From positions 37,819,001 through 37,883,000 of the forward strand of contig NC_073353.2 in assembly GCF_027580225.2 (NCBI RefSeq): a stretch of DNA of 64,000 nt, read 5' to 3'. Under the pieces are notes generated by a model. The model did not search any database, was not told the DNA's origin, and saw nothing but the letters and a program-made list of their open reading frames with translations. The DNA comes from Misgurnus anguillicaudatus. Taxonomy: Eukaryota > Chordata > Actinopteri > Cypriniformes > Cobitidae. Positions within the stretch are counted from its first letter, which is position 1; each line of letters opens with the position of its first letter. This document shows positions 46,998-57,900 of the stretch, one piece after another. The position numbers and the translations under genes are program-made.

Positions 46998-48824
46998 ATG
47001 GAGCACAACGAGGAAACACAGATTGACTGGAAAAGACTGGAGCCGAAATACGCGGTAAAGATCTTCCTCACTGTGCTGTACAGCTTCATCCTCATCCTCG
47101 GCATTCTGGGAAACAGCGTTACCATTCACGTGGCGCAGTTGCTCCAGAGAAACGGGTACCTGCAGAAAAACGTCACCGATCACATGGTGAGCCTGGCCTG
47201 CTCCGATTTATTGGTGCTATTGATCGGCATGCCCGTGGAGCTCTACAGTGCCATCTGGTCTCCATTTACATCCACCTCTGGTGATGCTGCTTGCAAGATC
47301 TACAACTTTTTATTTGAGGCGTGCAGCTATGCCACGATACTGAATGTGGTCACGCTGAGTTTTGAGCGTTACCTTGCCATCTGCCACCCGTTTCGTTACA
47401 AAGCCTTAAGTGGCAGCCGTACAGTGAAACTCCTGCTCTTGGCGTGGCTCTGCTCCGCCTTCGTGGCTTTGCCGCTGCTTATTGCCACAGGAACAGAAAT
47501 CCACAGCACACCGGTGCAAAACGTGACGTTCTGCACAAACCTGAACGAGCACTGGGTCATGTATCGCACCAGCATCTTCACAGCGTTTATTCTTTATCTA
47601 CTTGTCCTGGGTGGAGTGGCCTTCATGTGCAGAGGAATGATTCTCGTGCTTCGTGCCCCGTTGGGCCCCAGCGACGTGGCAGCAAATGGAGCTGGGCGGG
47701 GCGTCCCCAAACACGAGAGTGCCCGGATAAAAGCGTCACGGAAAACAAGCATCCTCTTCTTGGGTACGTCACTCTACTTTAATGGAGAAATCACATGTGT
47801 TATCTAAAATGATTCTTTCCAAAGTTTTGGCCAATAAGGCCAAGGTGTTAAGTGTTAATCAGAAAACAATTCAATTCCATTCCATTCGTAGACTTGTAGC
47901 ACTGTTGCTTCACAGCAAGAAGGTCCCTGGTTTGAGCCTCAGCTGGGTCAAGAGGTCTTCTGTGTGGAGTTGGTAGAGTACGTTCTCCCTGTGTCAGCAT
48001 GGGTTTACTCGGGGGGGCCTGGAGACAGGCAGGTTAGGTGAATTGGCGATGCCAAATTGTCCTCCCACAACTTCTTCTTGCCAGGAATGTAGCTATCAAT
48101 GCTGGAATGGTGTGAATACACAAACAAACAAACCTTTACAGACTCAATACAACACATAAAATGTGATAATATGTAAAGTAATTCTTTGTCATAGCGTGCT
48201 GTAATATAACCGTCCTAATGCATAAACGCAGTTCAATATGACTTTGACACCGTTCTCTTCTTTCTCCCTATATGCCTGTGTATTTCTCCAGTGCTGATCG
48301 TCTGTGCTTTGTTTCTGTGCTGGATGCCAAATCAGATCCGTCGGCTGATGACGGCGGCTGTGCCCAAGTCCTCGTGGACCGTGAGCTATCTCAGCAGCTA
48401 CGTGAAGCTTCATCCGGTGGCGGACACCTTCTTCTATTTGAGCTCAGTGCTGAACCCGCTGCTGTATAATCTCTCATCGCGCCAATTCCGCTCGGCCTTC
48501 TGCCACACACTCCTGTGCCGTCTGTCGCTCCAGCATGTCAACAAACGGACACTGGAGAGCAGTCAAGCCTCGAGGAGCTCCGGTAACACGATACGACCCC
48601 TGCTGCGCAGATCTTTAAACCGTATAATAAGAGCCACTGGGGAAGGATCGACTGGTCCGTCGTCAGGAGAGATTCAAACAGACCAGTCCATCACCGAGCA
48701 TCCTGCTGCCATAGAGAGGCTCGCCTCTCACCCTCAGGAGGAACAAACGAATGAGGAGACAAATCCAACGACCATGATAGAAGAACAAACTCTCTGTCCA
48801 GTACTACAGACAAACATGGTTTAA
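46998..48824 (+). CDS. gpr39: G protein-coupled receptor 39
   Basis: A class A receptor of the ghrelin/neurotensin family, expected at the plasma membrane. Two exons, 46998-47763 and 48292-48824, join as G|TG to give 432 residues (human about 453). The ATG at 46998 has a purine at -3 and G at +4; an in-frame ATG at 46884 would add 38 residues unlike the family. Visible landmarks: TM1 with GNS, TM2 VSLACSDLLVLLIGMP, TM3 FLFEACSYATIL, the ERY motif, TM4, an NVTF glycosylation site in loop 2, TM6 with CWMPNQIRR, and TM7 with NPLLY. The single intron interrupts TM6, as in mammals. It is only 528 bp and contains a DANA-like SINE. The His pair and Asp linked to zinc activation in mammals are not seen. 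Confidence 0.94.
47896..48110 (+). mobile_element. DANA-like SINE in gpr39 intron
   Basis: gtagcactgttgcttcac, agcaagaaggtccctggttt and ctgtgtggagtt follow the same order as the copy at 41665. It is diverged and rearranged: the ggagttggtagagtacgttc part differs and the 3' half is shortened. It accounts for about 40 percent of the intron. Confidence 0.75.
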
Positions 48825-48829
48825 AGAAA

Positions 48830-49005
48830 ATAACATTAACTCGTTCAAAATACATTTTTTATCTCTTTCTATGAACCTAAACTGGCTGACCATTTCAGTG
48901 CCACCTGAACACTCGACTGCTTCAGGTCTCCACCCGACTTCACTGCTCTCTACCCGACTGCACCTGACTTTTGTTTACAAACAGAGAGGAATCAGCTCCA
49001 GGTTA
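48830..49005. other. gpr39 downstream region
   Basis: Presumed start of the gpr39 3' UTR. No poly(A) signal is evident in this piece. The words gactgc, acccgact and cacctgact recur weakly around 48910-48970. Confidence 0.4.
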
Positions 49006-49734
49006 TACAGTACTGTGCAAAAGTCTTAGGCTACCACCACCAGACTTGTTGTTTTAGAAGTTTTACACTATATAGTTTCCATGTAAAAATGACTTACAGC
49101 TCCCCCATGTGGTTGAAAAGCGCAACAGTGCCTGGTATCAGACACTCTTCTGCAGGCAGGGGGAGGGGCGGGGCTGTGTGCTCTACCCTCCACCGCCACT
49201 TTCAGAGTGCGCTTGTAGCAGCTAGGAGGCTGCTCAGGTTGCAGCAACAGTACAATTTGTACAGTTAAAAGTTGTTCTATCACTGAAATAATTTTAGTGA
49301 CATTATTTAAAGGAAAAAAAAAACGATACAAACAAAAAATACAAGAAATATGTACACAAAATTAAAAAATAAAATTTTCTGGACTAAATGTTTTCTTTAT
49401 GCATTGTCTGTGTTAAGTGTGACCTCTCTTGGCACTAAACACATCTTAAGCTTTTTTGAGCCGAATTAAGTAAAAATCTTTAAAATTTCATTTAGGTTTA
49501 AGAGATCCTGTAGTTTCCTGCTATTGCTCAAGTGGAAGGGGATTTTACCCTTAAAACTTCACACATCAGTTTATACTTTCATACAGTTTTTAATACTATA
49601 TACACATTTCCTGTATTTTCTGGATGTGTTCTATTAAAGACAATGAGAAACAATTACATATGATCACAATAACATTGCAAAAACAACAAATCTAAATCTG
49701 GCATGGTGGCCTAAGACTTTTGCACAGTACTGTA
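49006..49734. mobile_element. Mariner-type non-autonomous element
   Basis: The ends tacagtactgtgcaaaagtc and the perfect inverse gacttttgcacagtactgta are bounded by TA. The inverted match continues through ttaggc and accacc. The interior (0.68 kb) has no transposase. Confidence 0.85.
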
Positions 49735-50149
49735 TGTCAGCAGCAGTAATGAAAACTAAATGTCATCTTTTTATCTTATACATTTATTGACACTAATTGA
49801 CGAATGTTACATTGTTTTGGTTTGTATCGTTTTTTTAATTCCCCTCTTTCTCTAAGTAAATGTTATTATCATCAGAGTGCTTGTGCATTATGTGTGGCAT
49901 GTGCACCTTGAATGAATTGTTTTAAAAAGTGAAATATCCAAAAATTCATAGCTGTTTTAGTGCCTCACACAGAAATCACATTGACTAATAATACTGACAG
50001 AGAGTTATTAAAATGAAATGCTAATAAAGCAGAACCAGATTCAGTGCTGGAATGAGAGCAAGAGTTTACAAAGAACTCAACTCAAGAACAGTTGTGTGGA
50101 TCTGTATTAAAGTAGGTAAATTAAAATGAGTAAATAGAGGACGTCTGTC

Positions 50150-50448
50150 CCCCCTGCTAATAAAAACAGCATACCAGCATATGTTGTGTTTTGGTGCTGG
50201 TTTGCTAGTGAACACCACCTAAACCAGCACCAAACCAGCTAAACCAGCACCAAACCAGCATCAGCACCAGCTAAACCAGCACCAAACCAGCATTAGCACC
50301 AGCATCACATGCTGGTCATACCAGCAAGACCAGCATATGTTGTGTTTTGGTGCTGGTATGCTGGTGACTACCAGCTAAACCAGCATCAAACCAGCATAAA
50401 CCAGCATAATTCCCATGCTGGTTTGATGCTGGTTTTTTCAGCAGGGCC
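50150..50448. mobile_element. MITE built of accagca/tgctggt repeats
   Basis: The left end is ccctgcta(a)taaaaacagc and the right end ttttttcagcaggg, inverted. The body is a minisatellite of aaccagcaccaaaccagc units switching to the opposite strand (tgctggtatgctggtg), so it is both tandem and palindromic. The element at 60227-60428 shares the ccctgctgaaaaaa end. Confidence 0.8.
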
Positions 50449-50687
50449 AGCTGGTGAACTGATGAATTTACTGAAATGTTTTTATTTCTGCTAAGCATGC
50501 TAACATTAGCTATGGTGGAAGGCGAGTCAGTGCCTTATAAAGTCCGATAGTTCCTGGAGATCCCCCAACACTACACGTTCAGTCAAGTGAAAAGTGGAAG
50601 TGGCGTAATTGTCAAGTATGGTGGTAACACGCACTCGAAATGTGTCCTCTGCATGTATAGCCCATCCTAATGAGTAGTGAACACAGA

Positions 50688-50712
50688 CACAGACAGACAG
50701 ACAGACACACAC
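50688..50712. repeat. (CAGA)n short tandem repeat
   Basis: A short cagacagacaga run. Confidence 0.8.
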
Positions 50713-50719
50713 GGAGCAA

Positions 50720-51914
50720 TGGAGGAAATGTGTCTTATGTGCTCCTTAGTCCTAACCTGTGGGGCATGTGACTCGAGGCCTGCAGGTTACAAGCCTGACT
50801 ATCTAATATTAGTCATGGATTAGCCCCTCCTTAAATGTCTCTATGAATGAGACTGGTTTAACTCATCAAGCACAGAAACGACTGTAATAGGAGATGTGTA
50901 GCATTAAGAAACAAACATTAACAGCGTTGTGAGGCACTACAGAGCCAGAGGAAATAACATAAAACAATAACGTATAAATGGTGCTTTTGTTACACTTCTT
51001 ACACATTACAGCGGTCACATTCTGTCTAGTTGACAAGCTAAAGTCTCTGTTTCAGGCCTTTACCTTTTCAGTGTGTGCGCTCACAACTGAAGGCATCTAT
51101 AAAAAGTCCATTTAGGTAGGGTGTCTATGTGCATATCTCTCTTTTTAGTAGCTGGGAAACGTTTTATGACTGTATTCATTTGATGTTTTATGCAACCACA
51201 AACAAAACGCCACCAATCACCAGCCGGTAGTTAAACATTAAAGTTTAGAGAAACTTTATTTGAATAAATCATTCCTATAGCAATCTTGTGCAACTACGGT
51301 GCTTTCATATAACCAATAATGAGTGATGCCTGCCTACCTGCAGTTTTAATCATGTTTTAACCCTTAAATACATAAGAGTTTCGCAGTTGTTATTACATAT
51401 TCAGGTCTTTAGTGACCCGGGACACGATTGCATCTCTAAACTGCCCAAATAAACCACTGTGATGCCTATCATTTTAGACACCATGACAAAAGAAAACATG
51501 AAAAAAATCATTTTGTTTAACATTACTTTATAATATTTTACTTACACATTTAGTGACCTTATACACTTTTACTCTGAATTAATTATAAAACACATATTTT
51601 ACATTTTGTCTTGTTAAATTGTTGCTAAGACAGAGTCAGACTTTAAAAAACAAACGAGAAGGAGGATAGTAGTGAGTGAACGATGCCCCTGGTTAATAAA
51701 AACCCGAGGTATGCATTTAAGGGTTAAACAAGACATATATCTCCCATAATGAATTATGTTAAAAAGCCACTTTAAATTCCCCGCATTGTAATTGAATTGT
51801 ATTATTCTCCGTTTCATAATGTGCCTATAAGCAAAATCAGAAAAAACAAGTCCCGTTCACCAAATCACACGTAAATAACGTGTCCGCCTGATTTCTGAAC
51901 ACAAGAATCTAGCC
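50720..51914. other. Intergenic and nmi 3' UTR region, nothing further recognised
   Basis: This AT-rich DNA lies between gpr39 and nmi, which are convergent. It should hold the nmi 3' UTR (minus strand), for example near 51250 where tttatt gives AATAAA on the coding strand, but the actual polyadenylation site cannot be assigned. Confidence 0.4.
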
Positions 51915-54900
51915 TCAGCCTTCGGTTTCGTCATTGTCGTCACTGAAGAACGCCGTCCAGGATTTTCCATCCGGGATGTACTTAATGGTCTGAACCTCTC
52001 CTCCATAATTACTGGGTTTCTGGAAGTGGATTTCTAGATGGTCCTGAAGATCTTCTTCATCCATCACCTCCTGAATTCCCCCCAGCAGCACGGTGCGATT
52101 TGGGACCCCCGAGTATGTCTATAATGTTATTAAACAACCAAACAGGTGAATATTCTTTTGCTTTTGGATCTAATAGATGAATATGAGCATGTGTTGTGGA
52201 AACTCACTTGAAATTTCTTCAGCTGGTATTCATAAAGTGGAAGCAGATCAACCATTAGGTCAGTGCTGGTGTCCACGGGAAACTTTTCTCTCAGAACCAG
52301 ATTCTCTGCAACTAAAGTCAAAGCAGAAGTGCTGTTGTTCAACACCATCAAAGGTTATCAGACACACAGATATCAATGTGATGAAAACATCTACAGGCAC
52401 ATTCATTTATTCAGATTGAGTCATTTCTATAAATTGGTGTTGATGCATATTTGTGGCTAAGTTGTTGGACTGTATGGGCCACATGAACTAGAAAATAGTT
52501 TCTGTGATGTTCATGTTCATTCCAGAGATCCAGAGACTTTCAGCTGCAGATTAATATCGTCTGTCGAATTAACCCGTTTGACTATAAATGTAATACTAGA
52601 GAAAAACTATCACAGCATCAATGTTAATCAGGTCTGTCAGAAGTAACATGTTAAAGGGGGATTCAACGCTATTTCATGCATTCTGACATTCTAAACAAAT
52701 GCAAAGTGTCAATAAAACAGTTGGGCATGTTACAGAGTATTTCCGTGCCGAATGCACTTCACCAGGGTTGGTACAAGTTTCAGAAACCTTTTATTGAATA
52801 CGGGTCCAGCTAACATTTTAGGGGTAAGTCACGTGTCACTTTTTTATGGGCACTTCCCCCAGAAAACCACACCCACACGTCAATCAGCGAGAGAGTGAGA
52901 ACCGAGGACACTAAGTCACAGGCGTCACCTCACGCGACAGCTTTGTTTTATATCAAAACTCAAAAATGGCATGAAAGTGCGTCTCAACTGGGTCATAAGA
53001 TGCATGCATTAAGTAAGACTTCTGTGTTATGTTGGAAATAGGCACTAAGTGCATATTATATAAACGACACATACAAGTGGTGAATCATTAACTCATTCCC
53101 CGCCATTGACCAGATAACTCGTCAATTGGGAGAAAACGCTTCCCTGCCATTGACGAGAATTTTCGCCTTTCCGCAATACCGCTATTATCCACCACTTCCG
53201 CAACTTATACAACCCGGAAGTAGCACCTCACATGAACAAGAAAGAACTCCGTGTATGTTTAAAGATCGCTCTGCATCTGATCTCTATCAAAAGTCCCACA
53301 AAAATGGAATTATCTCATTGTTTTGCTCAAAATTTGGTGTTTTTAAAGAAACCTACCCATATTTGAGAGGTGATAAAAAGAGAACTAATTAAGGTCGGAT
53401 GAAACGTTTTTTTTTTGTTTTTTTTTTAAAGCAGATGGTCTGTTCTTTCATTTGATATATTGTTGGATTATATATTTAAAGAAGAACATTTTCTGAAAGG
53501 CATTAAACTTTTGTGAAAATCATGAAAAATGCTGGCGATGGCTGACAACTTTTTTTAAAAACGCTGGCGGGGAAAGAGTTAAGTTATTCAGTCAATGTAG
53601 TATAAAGTGTTGGATGACTCGTGACGCTCCTCCCGCAGCTCATAACTCCTTCTTCCTAATTATTTTGTACGTTATCGGAAAGAATCAGTGAAGCGGATCT
53701 GTCTTTTATAAATCTGATTAAACTAAAGACTCTTCTGAGATAAAAGGATGTAATACTACTCTATATGTACTCCAGATTAACATCAGATATGCAGAAACAG
53801 CTTGTGTTATGGGAGCTTTAACGCATGAGTCTTTCGTGCGTTCAAATCATTTAACCCAATTAATGCATTACACTTACACAATAATAGCAATGATCTCTAA
53901 CTCTGCGTTTCTGAGCCGTTGCTTAAGTGACTAGTGAGCATCTAGTTGTTGCTAGTTTTTACTCTCAAACCGCACCACATTCATCCATGATGACGGAAAT
54001 TATTTTTCACAAAAAGCATGCGATTAATCCAGCCCAGTCTCCTGAAAATGCGTACAAATAGCACGAAGTGCAAAACTGGCGCAACACACACGCCAAACTC
54101 CACCCCGGCATGCACACGACACGCAAGTCCCTCCCATTCACCCAAACGGGGCATCCTTTTCTGTTGCTCCATTTATTGGTTTCTCAATTTTTTTGGAGAA
54201 CATATGGACAAAACATAGAGAAACCTGTATATTAAATAACCTTATTAAGCAAATCTGAAATCTAACCCTAAACCCAAGCAAAAATGGTTTAAAAAAACAG
54301 AAAAAATTTGAGAAACCAACAAACAAAACGACAAAAAAAGATGCCCCGTTCAAGCGAATGGGAAGGACGTGCGCATCATATGCACGCCAAAGTGGAGTTT
54401 GGCGTATGTATTGCACGAGTTTTACACTTCGTGCTATTTATACGCAACCTCAGGAGACTGGGTAGGATCAATCACACAAAAAGGTTGTGAAGAATCTGAA
54501 TAAAAATATTAGATGTATACTTTCCTCCTTTACAAAAAACTTGGAATAAAAATGAACTTGGCTGGAATCTCCAGTTTCTAAGAGGCAGAAAAGCCCCAGC
54601 TCAGGCAACATTACACAGAAAGCCCCAATCACAGTCATAAAACAGATGAAGCTAAAAACAGCTACATTAAAAACTTTCCTCAACAACACAAAGAAAGACA
54701 TCAGCAAATCTTGACCTTCTATCAGCGTTGGAACAAGACAAGTAAAACATACTTCTCTCCACCGCTGTACTTCAATACAGTCAGGTTGAAAATTCAATTA
54801 GATTTAACTTTATTGTCATTGTGCAGAGTACAAAGCCAATGAAATACAGCGGCTTAATGTGCCATATTGAAGTCCACCACCTGCATATTTGATTTGATCC

Positions 54901-57900
54901 TCGGCAGGATTTATCTTAAAGTTTTTCTATACCTACACTACATGTGCATTCAATTCATAATTGAACTTAAAAAATCTCCTTCTTCCTTGCTCCTTGTCTT
55001 TTATTTAACACAATATAACCTTATTGTGTATTTTGTATTGCTTCATGTTATGTGGATTTTAGTAAAGAACTAAAATGCCAATGCATTTGAAAACATAAGT
55101 CAAGCTGTAATCGCAAGAGCTTAATCTTATGTAACATCATGACATTGAACAACAAAATCTACGCCATACATTATACATAGGTGTGATTGGCAAAGGACAA
55201 AAAAGCAGGAAAATATATGGCACACCTACCATGATAGGGTGACAGAAACACACACACATTCTGGTTTCCATGTTTTGTGGGGACATTCCATGGACGTAAT
55301 GCATTGTATACCATACAAACTGTATATTCTATTCCCTTCCCCAAACCCTAACCCCAACCAACACAGAAAACTTCACATTTTCAATAAACATCATTCTGTG
55401 TGATTTATAAGCTTGTTTCCTCATGGGGACCTCAAAATGTCCCCACGAGGTCACAAATTTACTGGTATTCCTATCTTTATCTCAACATTACCAGGCGCAC
55501 GCACACACACACACACATATAATGAAATACAGTTGAAATTCAATCTGGGCTTAAAATTTATCGATCCGAGTGGCCAATTGTCAATCGGCGTGGGCAAGTG
55601 CCACCCTGACTGTTATGTAGCCTCAGCACTGCATCAGACTGAACAAAATCAGTCACTTTGTGCTTTTAAAGGTAAATACATCAATGTGGTGCATTTTGAA
55701 AATAATAATAAGTGACTAGATCTATGAGGAATTCTTTGGTTGCATATGTATGGTAATAATAATAATGCACACAAGCCACATACACAACTTGATAAATGAG
55801 ATTCGCCATTGGTCAAAACATGTTTAATGTTTCTAAAATAATTAGGGTGGGCATTTAATACAGATTAACTATTGACTACAACATTTGAACGCTGAATTTG
55901 AATACTGAATTTGGATTCTGTAACATTAAATTTACTTAATTCAAATAATGAATGGAAAAACACAGACGCGCTGTGTGAATCACTCTCCGTGTGTGTGTCT
56001 CATTAGTTTACTAGCTCATAAATCAGTCTGAATCCCCAATCGGAAGTTATTAGTCAAAGATCAGCGCTCTTGGATGTTACGTTACAGTTAATGGGAGAAA
56101 TGTCTTGTCACATCGTGTAACTAATCTTAAAACTACACTTTGTGACCAAGAAACGGCAATATAAAGTAAAGGGTTTTCTGTCCATTGAGTTGTTATGAGC
56201 TTCAAAGCAGCCGAAAGTTTTACCTGTCATTCTGGCCGCCCTCAAATCCGTGGCGGAAGAAGTAGTTCTCAAACAAAGAGGCTTTTAAAATAACTCCGTT
56301 GTTGTTTTCTAGTTTTCGTTTTTCAAACGTGTGCCGTCGAACTGTTGTATAAAAGCAATATCGCTCTCGGCCTCGTGCCTCTGGCCTAATCACAGCCGTG
56401 ATGATATAGAGCTATATCACACTCCTACTTGAGCGATATTGCTTAAATATAATGCAAGCAAACGTTTTGACACAAACGCAACTTCATGTTGACAAGAAAT
56501 CTGATATTTACATTACTGGCATAGCCTGGTTTGAAACGGACAGTTTTGTCAAAGCAGCAAACACCTGGTTCTCTTAATTTCTTACACCAGCTACTAAAAT
56601 GCTGCTCGTCTCTGCCTATTTCTTCTATCCATGCCCAGTTCCACTGATTTAAGTCCTTTATTTCATCCTGCTGACAACGTTTACTTGTGACTTCTCCGCG
56701 GCTGCGCAGCATCTGCAGCTGGATCTCACCCACACCTTAAAGACGACCCCAACCCCCATTTTATTTGGTTGAGAGTGAAAGATGTGTTCCTCTCATACTA
56801 TTTGTAGGCAAACGGTGCCTTGCAAATCCCCCCCACACACACTCACAAAAAATTGGATTTGCATGATTCATGAGAGCCTCATTCTCAGGTCGAAAAAAGC
56901 CGGAATTCTGGATTCATCTGGAAGAATCACACCCCTGATTATATACAGTCGAATAATACGTGCAAAGTTGGGAAAAGACCGACCTCCAGTGTTGACAAAA
57001 GTAATGCGGCCTGTGCCGCTCTGCTTGTCATAATCCACGTTTTTGACTTCGCCACCGCCGCGACTCGGTTTGGAGAAGGAGACCTCCAGCCGGTCTCTCA
57101 TTCGCTCCTCAGGTAAAATGGGCGGAGCGTTGCTGAACTTGATGCTTTTCTTTGATACCTTGATATGAACCTGCACAGATTGAAGTAACGCACCCTGATG
57201 TAAGACGCAACACACATCTGTCACACAGGGAAGTTTCATTTCTCAAATCATTTTACCTCAAATTTCACAGAGGGCTCCAGGGTTAAGGGGTACGGCTTTA
57301 CATCCATCTTGGTTTTGTCACAGGCAACAGAGCACTTGGGCAGACGGCGGATCTGCTCGGCCACTGAAGGACACAAGACTTCATTAACTACGGTCTAAAT
57401 AACATGAATTATGCTGCGTGACAGAACAGTAACATTGTTTTATAGTAACTCATGAATGCAAATAAAAGCACAAGCATTTTACACCTATGGCACAAAACTG
57501 TAAGAGAATTTTTGTTAAACAGCCCATAGAGTTTTTAGTCTATACCGTTCTCCTCTTCAAACGTGATGAGAGCTTGACCGCCCTTCAGGAGGAGCGAGGG
57601 TCTCTGGGTGACAGTAAATACACAGGCCACATCTTCATCTCTCTCCTCCATCTCTTCGGTTTCAACATGAGTAAACTTCATTCTTTTCACTGGGATTTCT
57701 GCTTTTATCTGCACATCAGAGGGAACGTGTCTTTAGATATTAACACCATCATTAGACACCTAATTCTACCCCCCCCCCCCTTGTGTTTTACATTTAGTCA
57801 TTTAGCAGAGGCTTTTGTCCAAAGCGACTTACAAATGAGGTAACAATAGAAGCACTATACAAGCCATGGGTTCGTTTTTAGTTTTACATCACTATAATTA

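Noticed and set aside
46662..47183. 173-codon minus-strand frame across the gpr39 start
   Set aside because: It is antisense to the conserved gpr39 exon 1 and its translation matches no known protein.
47444..47782. 112-codon plus-strand frame inside gpr39 exon 1
   Set aside because: It is another frame of the receptor exon, with no family resemblance.
48830..51914. Search for lypd1, which overlaps GPR39 in antisense in mammals
   Set aside because: No cysteine-rich LU-domain exon was found on the minus strand here.
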